Shown here one piece after another: positions 46,098 through 53,488 of a stretch of DNA of 64,000 nt. Position 1 is the first letter of the stretch, and the number at the start of each line of letters is the position of its first letter. The notes beneath the pieces are model-generated. The model ran no database searches, had not been told where the DNA came from, and saw nothing but the letters and a program-made list of their open reading frames with translations. The translations under genes and the position numbers were made by a program. The stretch is from Ruminococcus sp. Marseille-P6503 (lineage in GTDB: Bacteria > Bacillota > Clostridia > Oscillospirales > Ruminococcaceae): the NCBI RefSeq assembly GCF_900604945.1, contig NZ_UWPB01000001.1, positions 744,001-808,000 on the forward strand, given 5' to 3'.

Positions 46098-47313
46098 TCA
46101 GGCTGCAAACCTGTCCTCAAAGAAAATCGCAAACTGAGAGTATGCAAGTCCCCAGTCCCTGACTGGCATCGTCCATTTCTTTGAGATTTCCACTACGCTT
46201 ATATAAATGACCTTGCGAATGGAATCATCTGTCGGGAAACCGCCTTGGATTTCGTGAATTTTCTTACCATTTGATGATAGCTCTCAACTGCATTTGTTGT
46301 ATATATTATCTTCCTTATCTCCTGCGGATATTCAAAAAATGTGGTCAGCTCAGACCAGTTTTTATCCCAGGATTTAAGAATATTCGGATACTTCTTATCC
46401 CACTTCTCACGGAATTCTTCCTTTGCATATTCGGCGTCATCAAGATTGACAGCGCCATAGATTTTCTTGAGGTCTGCACATACCGCTTTTCTGTCCTTGT
46501 AAGGCACAAATTTGCAGCTGTTTCTTATCTGATGCACAATGCAAAGCTGGTTTTTCGTCTTTGGAAACACTGCGTTTATGGCACTGCAAAGTCCGTTCAA
46601 ATTATCATGGCAAGCTATGAAAATGTCCGTAACACCGCGGTTTCTAAGGTCTGAGCATATGCTTGCATAAAAGCTTGCAGACTCATTTTCGGAGATCCAT
46701 GTGCCGAGAATTTCCTTCTGTCCTTCCATATTTATTCCGAGAACAGAGTATACACATTTGCTGATAATCTTGTTGTCCTTGCGGGAATTGAATACAATTC
46801 CGTCAAAGAAAACTACGGGATAATTTGCAGTCCGTGCCACTCGTTTACTTCGGGAAGAATTTTGTCTGTTATTCGTGAAATTAAACCCTGTGATATTTCT
46901 GAACCGTAGATTTCACGAAGGGTATCTTCAATGTCACGCTGGGACATTCCCTTTGCGTACATTGCCATGATTTTCTGCTCAATTTCGTCCGTGCGGGTCT
47001 GTCGCTTTTCAATGACCTTCGGTTCAAATTCACCATTGCGGTCACGGGGAACGGATATTTCGCAGTCACCGTAATCGCTTGAAATTGTCTTCTTGCCGTA
47101 GCCGTTTCTGCTATTGCCGGTGTTGTTTCCGGAAGCAGAATTTTTTGCGTAGCCGAGATGTTCGTCCATTTCTGCTTCAAGCATCTGCTCGATCGTTCCA
47201 GCAAAGAGTCGCTTAAGTTTTGCCTGAATATCTCCTGTGCTTTCACAGTCTGCCATCAGCAGTTTTACAAGTTCCATCTCCTTGTCGCTTAATCCGTGAT
47301 TTCTCTTTTTCAT
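46098..47313 (-). pseudogene. IS256-family (Mutator-type) transposase, frameshifted twice
   Basis: The start is ATG 47313 with GGAGG upstream. The first frame covers KRLFAGTIEQMLEAEMDEHL and GMSQRDIEDTLREIYG and ends wrongly after LPEVNEWHG. The frame then shifts near 46830 to YPVVFFDGIVFNSRKDN, HQIRNSCKFV and YTTNAVESYHQMVRKF. A second shift near 46240 is needed to reach GFPTDDSIRKVIY and EISKKWTMPVRDWGLAYSQF, ending at TGA 46098. Read together this is a full-length IS256 transposase with the DDE residues, so both shifts look like recent single-base indels rather than programmed events. The enzyme should be inactive. Confidence 0.88.
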
Positions 47314-47381
47314 TATCAATAACCTCCATATTTTTCTTATGGATATTATTGACATTTACACAGTTGGATATTCAGACTCTT

Positions 47382-48809
47382 TTATTCGTTTATTGCGAGG
47401 TCAAATAATGTCATTTGATAGTTTAACTCATTTTCTGAAATGTCTGTATCGGCACTGTCAGTAAGTTCAACCTCATCAGGATTTAAGCTAAATCGCCCTC
47501 TTTTTTGAATTCTTGACCTTTTTTCAATTTCTTCGGAAGACATTTGTGAGGAAATGTTTAGCAAAACATCTTCAAGGCGCAAATTGATTTTGAGATTTCG
47601 CTCACGCTTTCTTCGTATGATGCCAAAGCATCCAACTGGGGAAATATAGATGTCTTCTGGTGCATCCGGGGATACAATATCGCGCATTGAACCGAATACA
47701 CAATGCTCTGGAGTAGGTGTTCCATTAATACGTAAGTCTGTATCAACATCCACAATATCTTTTCCCAAGGATACTAAGTAAGTGCATTCGTCAATTTTCT
47801 CGGCAAGGCCTCGTGCATATAGTATTTCCATATCCAAATTTAATGTAATGCTTTCAGAATCAAGAATCCTTTTTCCGAGCCAATTTACTACTGGAACAGC
47901 CCAAGAGTTTCCGGTTGCTTGGTAACGATTTGTTTTTTTTGCTTTAGGTAAATCAGTGTAATTATCTGGGAAACCCATCAATCGTTCTGTCTCTAAAGGT
48001 GACAGGCGTCTAATTCGGTCATCTTGAACAACAAATAATGAGCCGTTCGTTGCCGCAGCATTGCCATTCCATTTAGTTCCATATGCGGCATAAAGGCAAT
48101 CTGTATATCCTCTGAATATTTCATATCGATGCCCATCTTTTTCAAATGTTAATTCACACTCTGGAAATTCCTGTAGTTCTTTAGTGTTTTTTTCAAACAG
48201 AACATCCTCGGGATGAAAATCAATATCTCCAGCTAATACATAAAGTCTTTTTCGTTGTTGCGGAAGACCGAAGAATTTTGCGTCAAGGACTCTCCAGGCA
48301 ACATTGCGTATTGGACCATTTATAAATCCAGCACTTGGCCATTTTGCTTTTTCAATCGGGTTTTCTAAGCCTGCAAGAGATGAAACAAAACATCCGAAGG
48401 CGTTTGTTTTATCTGTTAAAACTCCCTCAACATTTTCCCAAAAAACAACGGTTCGTTTATTACCTTGGTTTAGCCTGATTTGGTCGTTGGCGTTAATAAT
48501 ATCAACAAATTTTAGTGTCAAGTTACCCCTATCGTCATTAAGACCGTTTTTCCAACCTGCAAATGAAAATGCTTGACATGGCGTTCCACCACAAATTAAA
48601 TCAGGGGTAGAAATTTCTCCATTTAAAATTTTGTTTGGTATATTATTCATATCGCCCAAGTTTACTGTTTGGGGATATTTATCGGCTAAAACGCTTGATG
48701 GGAAATCTGCAATTTCAGAGAACCAATCAAAGTGCAACCCTAATGGCTCCCATGCTACTGAAGCGGCTTCAATACCGGAGCATATGCTACCGACATTTTT
48801 TATTATCAC
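47382..48809 (-). CDS. DNA (cytosine-5-)-methyltransferase of an R-M operon
   Basis: 475 aa from GTG 48809 (AAGGAG upstream). C5-MTase motifs in order: I VGSICSGIEAASVAWEPLG, IV GGTPCQAFSFAGW with catalytic Cys78, VI FWENVEGV with Glu125, VIII QQRKRLYV near 184, IX RRLSPLETERLMGFP near 267, X ATGNSWAVPVVNWLG near 299. About 155 residues follow motif X, much longer than usual, with CFGIIRRKRERNLKINLRLE. The target-recognition region (about 200-260) is short. It should methylate cytosine in a recognition site and protect it from the two nuclease-like proteins encoded upstream. The operon is richer in A/T codons than neighbours, which fits transfer. IS256 remnant lies 69 bases downstream of the start of its 3' flank. 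Confidence 0.92.
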   Translation of the reverse strand: MIIKNVGSICSGIEAASVAWEPLGLHFDWFSEIADFPSSVLADKYPQTVNLGDMNNIPNKILNGEISTPDLICGGTPCQAFSFAGWKNGLNDDRGNLTLKFVDIINANDQIRLNQGNKRTVVFWENVEGVLTDKTNAFGCFVSSLAGLENPIEKAKWPSAGFINGPIRNVAWRVLDAKFFGLPQQRKRLYVLAGDIDFHPEDVLFEKNTKELQEFPECELTFEKDGHRYEIFRGYTDCLYAAYGTKWNGNAAATNGSLFVVQDDRIRRLSPLETERLMGFPDNYTDLPKAKKTNRYQATGNSWAVPVVNWLGKRILDSESITLNLDMEILYARGLAEKIDECTYLVSLGKDIVDVDTDLRINGTPTPEHCVFGSMRDIVSPDAPEDIYISPVGCFGIIRRKRERNLKINLRLEDVLLNISSQMSSEEIEKRSRIQKRGRFSLNPDEVELTDSADTDISENELNYQMTLFDLAINE

Positions 48810-48897
48810 AGGTAATCACTCCTTTCTTAAATATCTCTCCTATGTTAGCTAATTATTAAAATAATAGCAAGCGGTATTTTGAAAACTAAATGATAAC

Positions 48898-49644
48898 TTA
48901 TTCTGTAGAATCTAAATGGGTTAAAACATCATTTAATGATTCTCTCCATTTTGCAAAGTCATACCAACCACAGCCAATACAACCACGCTCGGCATCTGCA
49001 CCAGTTTTAGGACAATCATTTGGCCAATCTTCAGTTCCACTGTAGAAAAATTTTATACCAAGCGGATATTGACGTTTGTTAGTAGCGATACATCTTTCGC
49101 AAGCACGAGACTTGAGTAGGTTATGATTGCCAGATGTATCCTTTTTCAACAATTGAAATTTCGCTTCAATTTCTTCAGCAGTCATAGTTGGTGAGTTTGT
49201 GTTTTCTGCTTCGCCCCAACGCTCCATTGGAAAACGGTGGTCAATAACAAGTTCATGAGAACTTCTTTGCCTTAACTCAATCGTGTCTATATATCCATAA
49301 TGCTCCATAACACTGGCTTGCAATTTGGGTGGAATTCCGGATTCAGGATTAGATGTTTTATAGCTACCTGTCCATTTATCGCAAGCTTTAGTTTGATTAC
49401 ATTCACTACAGACAGCGACTTCCGAAATAATTTCCAAGCCTGGGCGTGATTTTGTACCACGTTGTAGTCCTTGGATACCACCTCCACCTGCATATTGTTG
49501 AGAATTGATTCCTCTTCCCGCACAATCTCTACAGTGCCATTGGCAATCAGAAAGCCTATCAAAGATTGCAGGCTGGTATTTGGCTCTGTTCGTAAAAGTG
49601 TTTTTGTATTTTTCTATAGTCCAATTATTGTCGTCTGTACTCAA
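48898..49644 (-). CDS. Putative HNH-like restriction endonuclease subunit (smaller)
   Basis: 248 aa from TTG 49644; GGAGGAA lies 6 bases upstream, within the end of the preceding gene, so translation is coupled. Cys pairs suggest zinc sites: CQWHCRDC near 34-41, CSEC near 79-82, CERC near 180 and GCIGCGWYD near 225. A likely HNH/beta-beta-alpha-metal start is ELVIDHRFPMERW with Asp135-His136. Its last 80 residues resemble those of the upstream 306-aa protein: MTxEEIxxKFQL, a second CxxC, and ERGCIGCGWYDFAKWR against EKGCVGCPWYDIAEWR. The two are therefore paralogues. Between a small HTH gene and a C5-methyltransferase, it is best read as one subunit of a type II restriction enzyme. No named family was recognised. 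Confidence 0.65.
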   Translation of the reverse strand: MSTDDNNWTIEKYKNTFTNRAKYQPAIFDRLSDCQWHCRDCAGRGINSQQYAGGGGIQGLQRGTKSRPGLEIISEVAVCSECNQTKACDKWTGSYKTSNPESGIPPKLQASVMEHYGYIDTIELRQRSSHELVIDHRFPMERWGEAENTNSPTMTAEEIEAKFQLLKKDTSGNHNLLKSRACERCIATNKRQYPLGIKFFYSGTEDWPNDCPKTGADAERGCIGCGWYDFAKWRESLNDVLTHLDSTE

Positions 49645-49647
49645 ATC

Positions 49648-50568
49648 TTATTCCTCCAATTCATCAAGAAGATGTTTTCTCCATTCAGCAATATCATACC
49701 AAGGGCAACCTACACAGCCTTTTTCAGCCTCTTTGCCTTTAGCAGGAATATTTGTATCCCAATCAGGACCACCTTCATAGAAATAAGGTATGCCATATAT
49801 CGTTCCACGTTTTCCTGTTTGAAAGCAGGTTCTGCATACTTCTCGTTTCTGCTGATTTCGTTGGTTAGTCATCAACTGGAATTTTTGGCGAATTTCCTCA
49901 TCAGTCATTGTGTCAGGATTTTCTGCTTTTGTATTATCATCCCATCGAATTTCAGAGAATTTATGGTCTGGTAAACAGTGCGGCGTATTCACACATTCGT
50001 AAACATCATAACTGTTGAGAACACTAATGATGCGCTTGCGAAGAGCAGGTGTCCATGTTTCGTAACCATTGCCTGTATTACCACCACGAGGGATGGGAAG
50101 CAATATTCGCTGACTGGTATTTCTGCCACAATTAGGGCAGTAATGAGCTAAGTCGGTAGCGATTGTATATCCAAATTCTTTAAGGTCTTGAATTCTTCGC
50201 TGGGGATTTGGGTTGCGTGGCATTTCACAGGCTCCACATTTCCATCCGCCTTCCACTAATGTATCGAAAAAGGCTTTTGTAGTTCCAGCATTCGGCTTGC
50301 TCTTCCAGAAGATTTCTTGTTCTTTTTTCCAAGCACTCAATTTAGAAGGGTGCATATCTTCATAGATAGCATTTAGATATTGGTAAAGAGCCTCTTTGTC
50401 ATCAAAATCTATAGATGTTCCTGTTCTTCGATATTCGATAGGAACATAGCCTTTCCATTCTTGAGAACCATATGTAAACACAACTGAAACATAGGTTTCA
50501 GAAGCCTTTGAGTTGACAATAGGGTTTGTTCCAACAAGTTTAATGTTTTCGTTCAATTTGGTAGTCAT
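49648..50568 (-). CDS. Putative HNH-like restriction endonuclease subunit (larger)
   Basis: 306 aa, ATG 50568 with GGAGAA upstream. Residues 1-100 have no recognised motif. Then zinc-type pairs CGAC (111-114) and CPNC (144-147), a Cys-rich HNH-like core CVNTPHCLPDHKFSEIRWDD with Asp201-His202, CRTC near 244 and a C-terminal GCVGCPWYDIAEWR. The final 90 residues align with the 248-aa protein encoded 3 bases downstream. It begins 12 bases after the HTH gene, so the order is regulator, large subunit, small subunit, methyltransferase. Heteromeric type II enzymes with two different subunits are known (for example Bpu10I and BslI). Homology to them is not claimed; the function is inferred from context. 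Confidence 0.65.
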   Translation of the reverse strand: MTTKLNENIKLVGTNPIVNSKASETYVSVVFTYGSQEWKGYVPIEYRRTGTSIDFDDKEALYQYLNAIYEDMHPSKLSAWKKEQEIFWKSKPNAGTTKAFFDTLVEGGWKCGACEMPRNPNPQRRIQDLKEFGYTIATDLAHYCPNCGRNTSQRILLPIPRGGNTGNGYETWTPALRKRIISVLNSYDVYECVNTPHCLPDHKFSEIRWDDNTKAENPDTMTDEEIRQKFQLMTNQRNQQKREVCRTCFQTGKRGTIYGIPYFYEGGPDWDTNIPAKGKEAEKGCVGCPWYDIAEWRKHLLDELEE

Positions 50569-50580
50569 ATGATTTTCTCC

Positions 50581-50784
50581 TTAATCCTTTATTGCTTCAA
50601 TAATATCCTCGACCTTACAATCCAACGCCGTGCAGATTTTCAGTAGCACATCGGTTGTAATGTTAGAACCGTTGGTCAGCTTGGCAATAGAAGCGGAGCT
50701 AACGCCCGCAGCATCTCGCAGGTCGGCTTTGCTCATATCACGGTCGATTAACAATTTCCATAATTTCTTATAACTCAGTTGCAT
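50581..50784 (-). CDS. Small HTH regulator, controller-like (XRE/Cro type)
   Basis: 67 aa, ATG 50784 with AAGGAGG upstream. It is almost entirely one helix-turn-helix: SKADLRDAAGVSSASIAKLT then VLLKICTALDCKVEDIIE. Such single-domain proteins precede restriction genes as C (controller) proteins that delay nuclease expression, and they also commonly sit next to C5-methyltransferases. It is first in the operon and carries a near-consensus promoter with an inverted repeat across the -10 region, which would allow autoregulation. Confidence 0.85.
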   Translation of the reverse strand: MQLSYKKLWKLLIDRDMSKADLRDAAGVSSASIAKLTNGSNITTDVLLKICTALDCKVEDIIEAIKD

Positions 50785-50795
50785 TTCAGTCCTCC

Positions 50796-50830
50796 TTCAA
50801 TTTAATATCCCATCATTGAACCAATGTCAA
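50796..50830 (-). promoter_or_regulatory. Promoter and putative operator of the R-M operon
   Basis: On the minus strand: TTGACA (50830-50825), 17-bp spacer, TATTAA (50807-50802). TTCAAT and ATTGAA (50796-50801 and 50815-50820 on the plus strand) form an inverted repeat spanning the -10, a natural place for the HTH protein to bind. The -35 lies 1-2 bases from the IS3-like end. Confidence 0.55.
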
Positions 50831-50848
50831 TAAAGTGGACAAGAAAAA

Positions 50849-51745
50849 TCAGAAAAAATTGGATTCAGCTTGAATAGGAGTCAAGCCGTTATTATGAGAA
50901 TGAGGTCTTACCGAATTGTAAAAACCGTTAATGTATTGAAAAAGAGCAAGGTTTAAATCCTCAAGAGAAGAATAAGCCTTACGATTAACCTCTTCCTTTT
51001 TCAAGTATTTGAAAAAGCATTCCATAACAGCATTATCATAAGGATGCCCCTTTGCCGAAAAGGACTGAATCATGTTCAGATTGTCCAGATGTCTGCGAAA
51101 TTCAGAGGATGTGAATTGGCTCCCTTTGTCCGTGTGGAATATTATACCTATGGATTTGCCTCTTGCGGCAACAGCCGAATTAACGGTATCTATCGCAAGT
51201 TTAGTATCAATTTTATTTGATAATTTGTATGCGATCACCTTCCTTGAAAACAGATCGAGAATTACGCATAAATAATAAAATCTTCCCGCTGCTCTTATGT
51301 ACGTAAAGTCGCATACCCACGCCTTGTTCGGAGCAGATTGATTGAAATTTTGAGACAAAATATTTTTGCATTCTCCATTGGAAACCGATTTTGATTTGTG
51401 CTTAAATGGCTTAACAGTGCTCATTTTAGGTAAGTTCATACTCTTCATCAGACGGTACGCTCTGCCGGCGCTGATGTTTATGCGATAATCACGCTTAAGA
51501 CAAATTTTCATTTTTTCAGCGCCAAAACGCTTTTTAGTTCTTGTATAAAGCTCAAGAATACATTTGCGTATATGGCGGTTTTCCTTTTCGCGGTTGCTTT
51601 CACGGTGATTTATGTATTTGTAGTAAGTACTTCGGTTTACACCGAGAACACGGCAAAGTGTTGTGATTTTGTGTTCACAGGAAAGCAGCTTAACGGCTTT
51701 TAATCTTTGTCTGAGTGAGGCGTGAATATCGCAATGGCTTTTTTT
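50849..51745 (-). CDS. IS3-family transposase OrfB, made by -1 frameshift
   Basis: DDE integrase (rve) domain: WVCDFTYIRAAGRFYYLCVI with the first Asp, IIFHTDKGSQFTSSEF with the second, and YDNAVMECFFKYLKKEEV with the Glu. An upstream HTH_21 region reads CRVLGVNRSTYYKYI. This frame has no good start of its own near its 5' end; it is entered from orfA by -1 slippage at an A7G stretch (51739-51745 as T on the plus strand), producing OrfAB. An internal ATG at 51511 would give only the catalytic part. Confidence 0.88.
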   Translation of the reverse strand, partial: KKSHCDIHASLRQRLKAVKLLSCEHKITTLCRVLGVNRSTYYKYINHRESNREKENRHIRKCILELYTRTKKRFGAEKMKICLKRDYRINISAGRAYRLMKSMNLPKMSTVKPFKHKSKSVSNGECKNILSQNFNQSAPNKAWVCDFTYIRAAGRFYYLCVILDLFSRKVIAYKLSNKIDTKLAIDTVNSAVAARGKSIGIIFHTDKGSQFTSSEFRRHLDNLNMIQSFSAKGHPYDNAVMECFFKYLKKEEVNRKAYSSLEDLNLALFQYINGFYNSVRPHSHNNGLTPIQAESNFF

Positions 51746-51987
51746 AATATCAGATTTTCCTCCTCAAGCTGTGCGTTTCGTTTCTGAAGCTCCTTGATTT
51801 GCTTGGAGGTAAGAATAGTGTTATCGTCCATTTTGACCTCTGAATACTTCTTTATCCAGTTGGCTAAGGCGCTGTGCGATATTCCGTATTCCTGACTTAT
51901 CTGAGAATAGGTTTTCCCTGATTGATATAAATTTACGATTGTTTGCTTGAATTCCTCTGTGTACTTTGATGTGCTTTTTCCTGACAT
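51700..51987 (-). CDS. IS3-family transposase OrfA
   Basis: 95 aa with an N-terminal helix-turn-helix (TYSQISQEYGISHSALANWI) and a leucine-zipper-like end (IKELQKRNAQLEEENLILKK). It binds the IS ends. It overlaps orfB, and the A7G slip site lies in its 3' part. Confidence 0.9.
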   Translation of the reverse strand: MSGKSTSKYTEEFKQTIVNLYQSGKTYSQISQEYGISHSALANWIKKYSEVKMDDNTILTSKQIKELQKRNAQLEEENLILKKAIAIFTPHSDKD

Positions 51988-52118
51988 TTTTTATTCCTCC
52001 TGCTTGTCTTTTATTTTGATGTTTTTATTATACCTTACTTGTCCACTTTTTTAGTATATATCCACTTGAAGAAATAGAACCATCAAAGATAATTTGCTAC
52101 AGTGAACCATTTACTGAA

Positions 52119-52859
52119 ATGAGAGGCGATATAATTTATGTTGACTATGAATTAAGTTCTTGGAAATATTTAAATAATAAATCCTACTATAAGCAAACGA
52201 ACCCAATATTGACTTATAATCGGAAATGTGATATTATCAAAATGGGATATGTATGCAAAGGCGGTGGCAGCGCATACGGAGGTGATTGGAGGCCTAAGGA
52301 TGAAAACTCCAAACGTTTTTTTGGAGAACCAAATACGATAAAAATTAATTATGTAAAAGGAAACAAAGGAGGCTATAAGGTGATGGATAAATACAATAGC
52401 GAAGGTAAGGCAATTAAGGAAAGACATCTTACAGACCATAATAAGTCCAATAAACATACTGATCCTCATGACCATGAAATCAGTTGGGATAATAACAGAC
52501 CTGATTTTAGTTCGCCAATAAATTATCCCAATGGAAGTATCCCTGAGTTTAAAAAATATGATATTGGGGTTTTACCGCCAACTCCTGAAAATGACTATAA
52601 CCCTGATGATTATAAATTTGAAACCCTTGGAGAATTTAAATTGTATTTGTTACAAGGCTGTAATGTCGGCTTTGAATGGCATGGGGTTGAATACGGAATA
52701 GAGGGTCACAACAACAGCTTTGATATTTGGATTTATGATAAAGAAGATATAGCAGAAGGGTTGACCCTTGAACAGACATTGGATTTTGAATTTGACGGTG
52801 TTAAACTAAGAGATCTTATCACATCTGACGAAGTAATCATAATTGAGCGTATAGCGTAA
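52119..52859 (+). CDS. Toxin-tip-like protein with fused C-terminal domain, 5' end lost at IS3
   Basis: 246 aa from ATG 52119, but the same frame is open without a stop from the IS3 end (52050) and reads as protein (PLEEIEPSKIICYSEPFTEM), so the true N-terminus was probably removed. Residues 50-150 include GGGSAYGGDWRPKDENSKRF and a His/Asp-rich KERHLTDHN and KHTDPHDHEISW, resembling C-terminal tips of secreted polymorphic toxins. From about 155, YNPDDYKFETLGEFK begins a domain of about 85 residues that recurs in the next gene. That domain is acidic and could be an immunity-like module. Family names were not recognised; the toxin reading is inference. Codons are A/T-rich. Confidence 0.55.
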   Translation: MRGDIIYVDYELSSWKYLNNKSYYKQTNPILTYNRKCDIIKMGYVCKGGGSAYGGDWRPKDENSKRFFGEPNTIKINYVKGNKGGYKVMDKYNSEGKAIKERHLTDHNKSNKHTDPHDHEISWDNNRPDFSSPINYPNGSIPEFKKYDIGVLPPTPENDYNPDDYKFETLGEFKLYLLQGCNVGFEWHGVEYGIEGHNNSFDIWIYDKEDIAEGLTLEQTLDFEFDGVKLRDLITSDEVIIIERIA

Positions 52860-53077
52860 TTATGTAAATGATAATGACTCAATAGAGCTGATTGGGAAGT
52901 TTCCTACGCAGATATGTTCATTTTATTTATCGTATGTGAGTAGCATTGATGAGAGAACAGAAACATCATCTTGGCTTGCTGTTGACCCAACCATATAATA
53001 GAAATGGATGGGGCTTCCGCAAAATTCCAATATCCACTATGCCCGAGTTTAAAAAATATAATAAGGAGGATATTTTT
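52860..53077. other. Spacer between the two domain copies
   Basis: No convincing gene. Its last 40 bases repeat the PEFKKY-coding segment seen before the domain in the upstream gene, in frame with the next gene, so the duplicated unit is longer than the gene now used. Confidence 0.45.
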
Positions 53078-53365
53078 ATGTCAGATTATGTAATACCATA
53101 TAACCCCGATGATTATAAATTTGAAACCCTTGGCGAATTTAAGTTCTATATATCACGGGGCTGGAATGTCGGTTTTGAATGGCATGGGGTTGAATACGGA
53201 ATAGAGGGTCACAACAACAGCTTTGATATTTGGATTTATGATAAAGGAGACATAGCAAATAATCTTACACTTGAGCAGACGTTGGATTTTGAATTTGACG
53301 GAGTGAAGCTTAGAGATTTTATCACTTCAGATGAAGTAATTATAATTGAAAGATTGTGTACATGA
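53078..53365 (+). CDS. Stand-alone copy of the duplicated acidic domain
   Basis: 95 aa from ATG 53078, with AAGGAGG about 10 bases upstream; an upstream in-frame extension to 52946 lacks such a site. The protein repeats the C-terminal domain of the upstream gene: NPDDYKFETLGEFKFYISRG, GFEWHGVEYGIEGHNNSFDI, then LTLEQTLDFEFDGVKLRDF and TSDEVIIIE. About 85% identical by eye. Small, acidic, no signal peptide: compatible with a cytoplasmic immunity protein. A terminator follows. Function unknown. Confidence 0.65.
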   Translation: MSDYVIPYNPDDYKFETLGEFKFYISRGWNVGFEWHGVEYGIEGHNNSFDIWIYDKGDIANNLTLEQTLDFEFDGVKLRDFITSDEVIIIERLCT

Positions 53366-53384
53366 TATGTTAGTCATAGATATA

Positions 53385-53411
53385 GAGTCGAAGATATTTC
53401 GGCTCTTTTTC
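53385..53411 (+). terminator. Terminator after the 95-aa gene
   Basis: 8-bp stem with one G-U pair (53385-53392 with 53398-53405) followed by TTTTTCTT. Confidence 0.65.
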
Positions 53412-53420
53412 TTGTGTAAC

Positions 53421-53453
53421 GAAAAGACACCTTTGACATAAGTCAAAAGCGTC
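53421..53453 (-). terminator. Terminator of the GH31 gene
   Basis: On the minus strand, 12-base arms (53442-53453 and 53426-53437) with two mismatches and a 4-base loop, followed by TTTTC. Confidence 0.6.
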
Positions 53454-53488
53454 TCTATTTATTTACGTTCAACCAACCTAACGGTCAA

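Larger units (their letters stand above)
45899..47362 (-). mobile_element. IS256-family insertion sequence, decayed
   Basis: About 1.46 kb around a broken Mutator/IS256 transposase. The proposed ends carry related inverted sequences: GTGTAAACGCAATAAT beginning near 45900 and, on the other strand, GTGTAAATGTCAATAAT ending near 47362. No clear 8-9 bp target duplication was seen, so the exact limits are approximate. Confidence 0.75.
50832..52049 (-). mobile_element. IS3-family (IS150-like) insertion sequence
   Basis: About 1.2 kb bounded by matching inverted ends AAAGTGGACAAG (50832-50843) and its complement (52038-52049). Contains orfA and orfB in the -1 relationship usual for IS3. No clear direct repeat of target DNA was identified. 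Both frames look intact, so it may still move. Confidence 0.85.

Noticed and set aside
52946-53365. 139-aa version of the second domain gene
   Set aside because: No ribosome binding site at 52946, whereas ATG 53078 has a strong one and matches the domain start.
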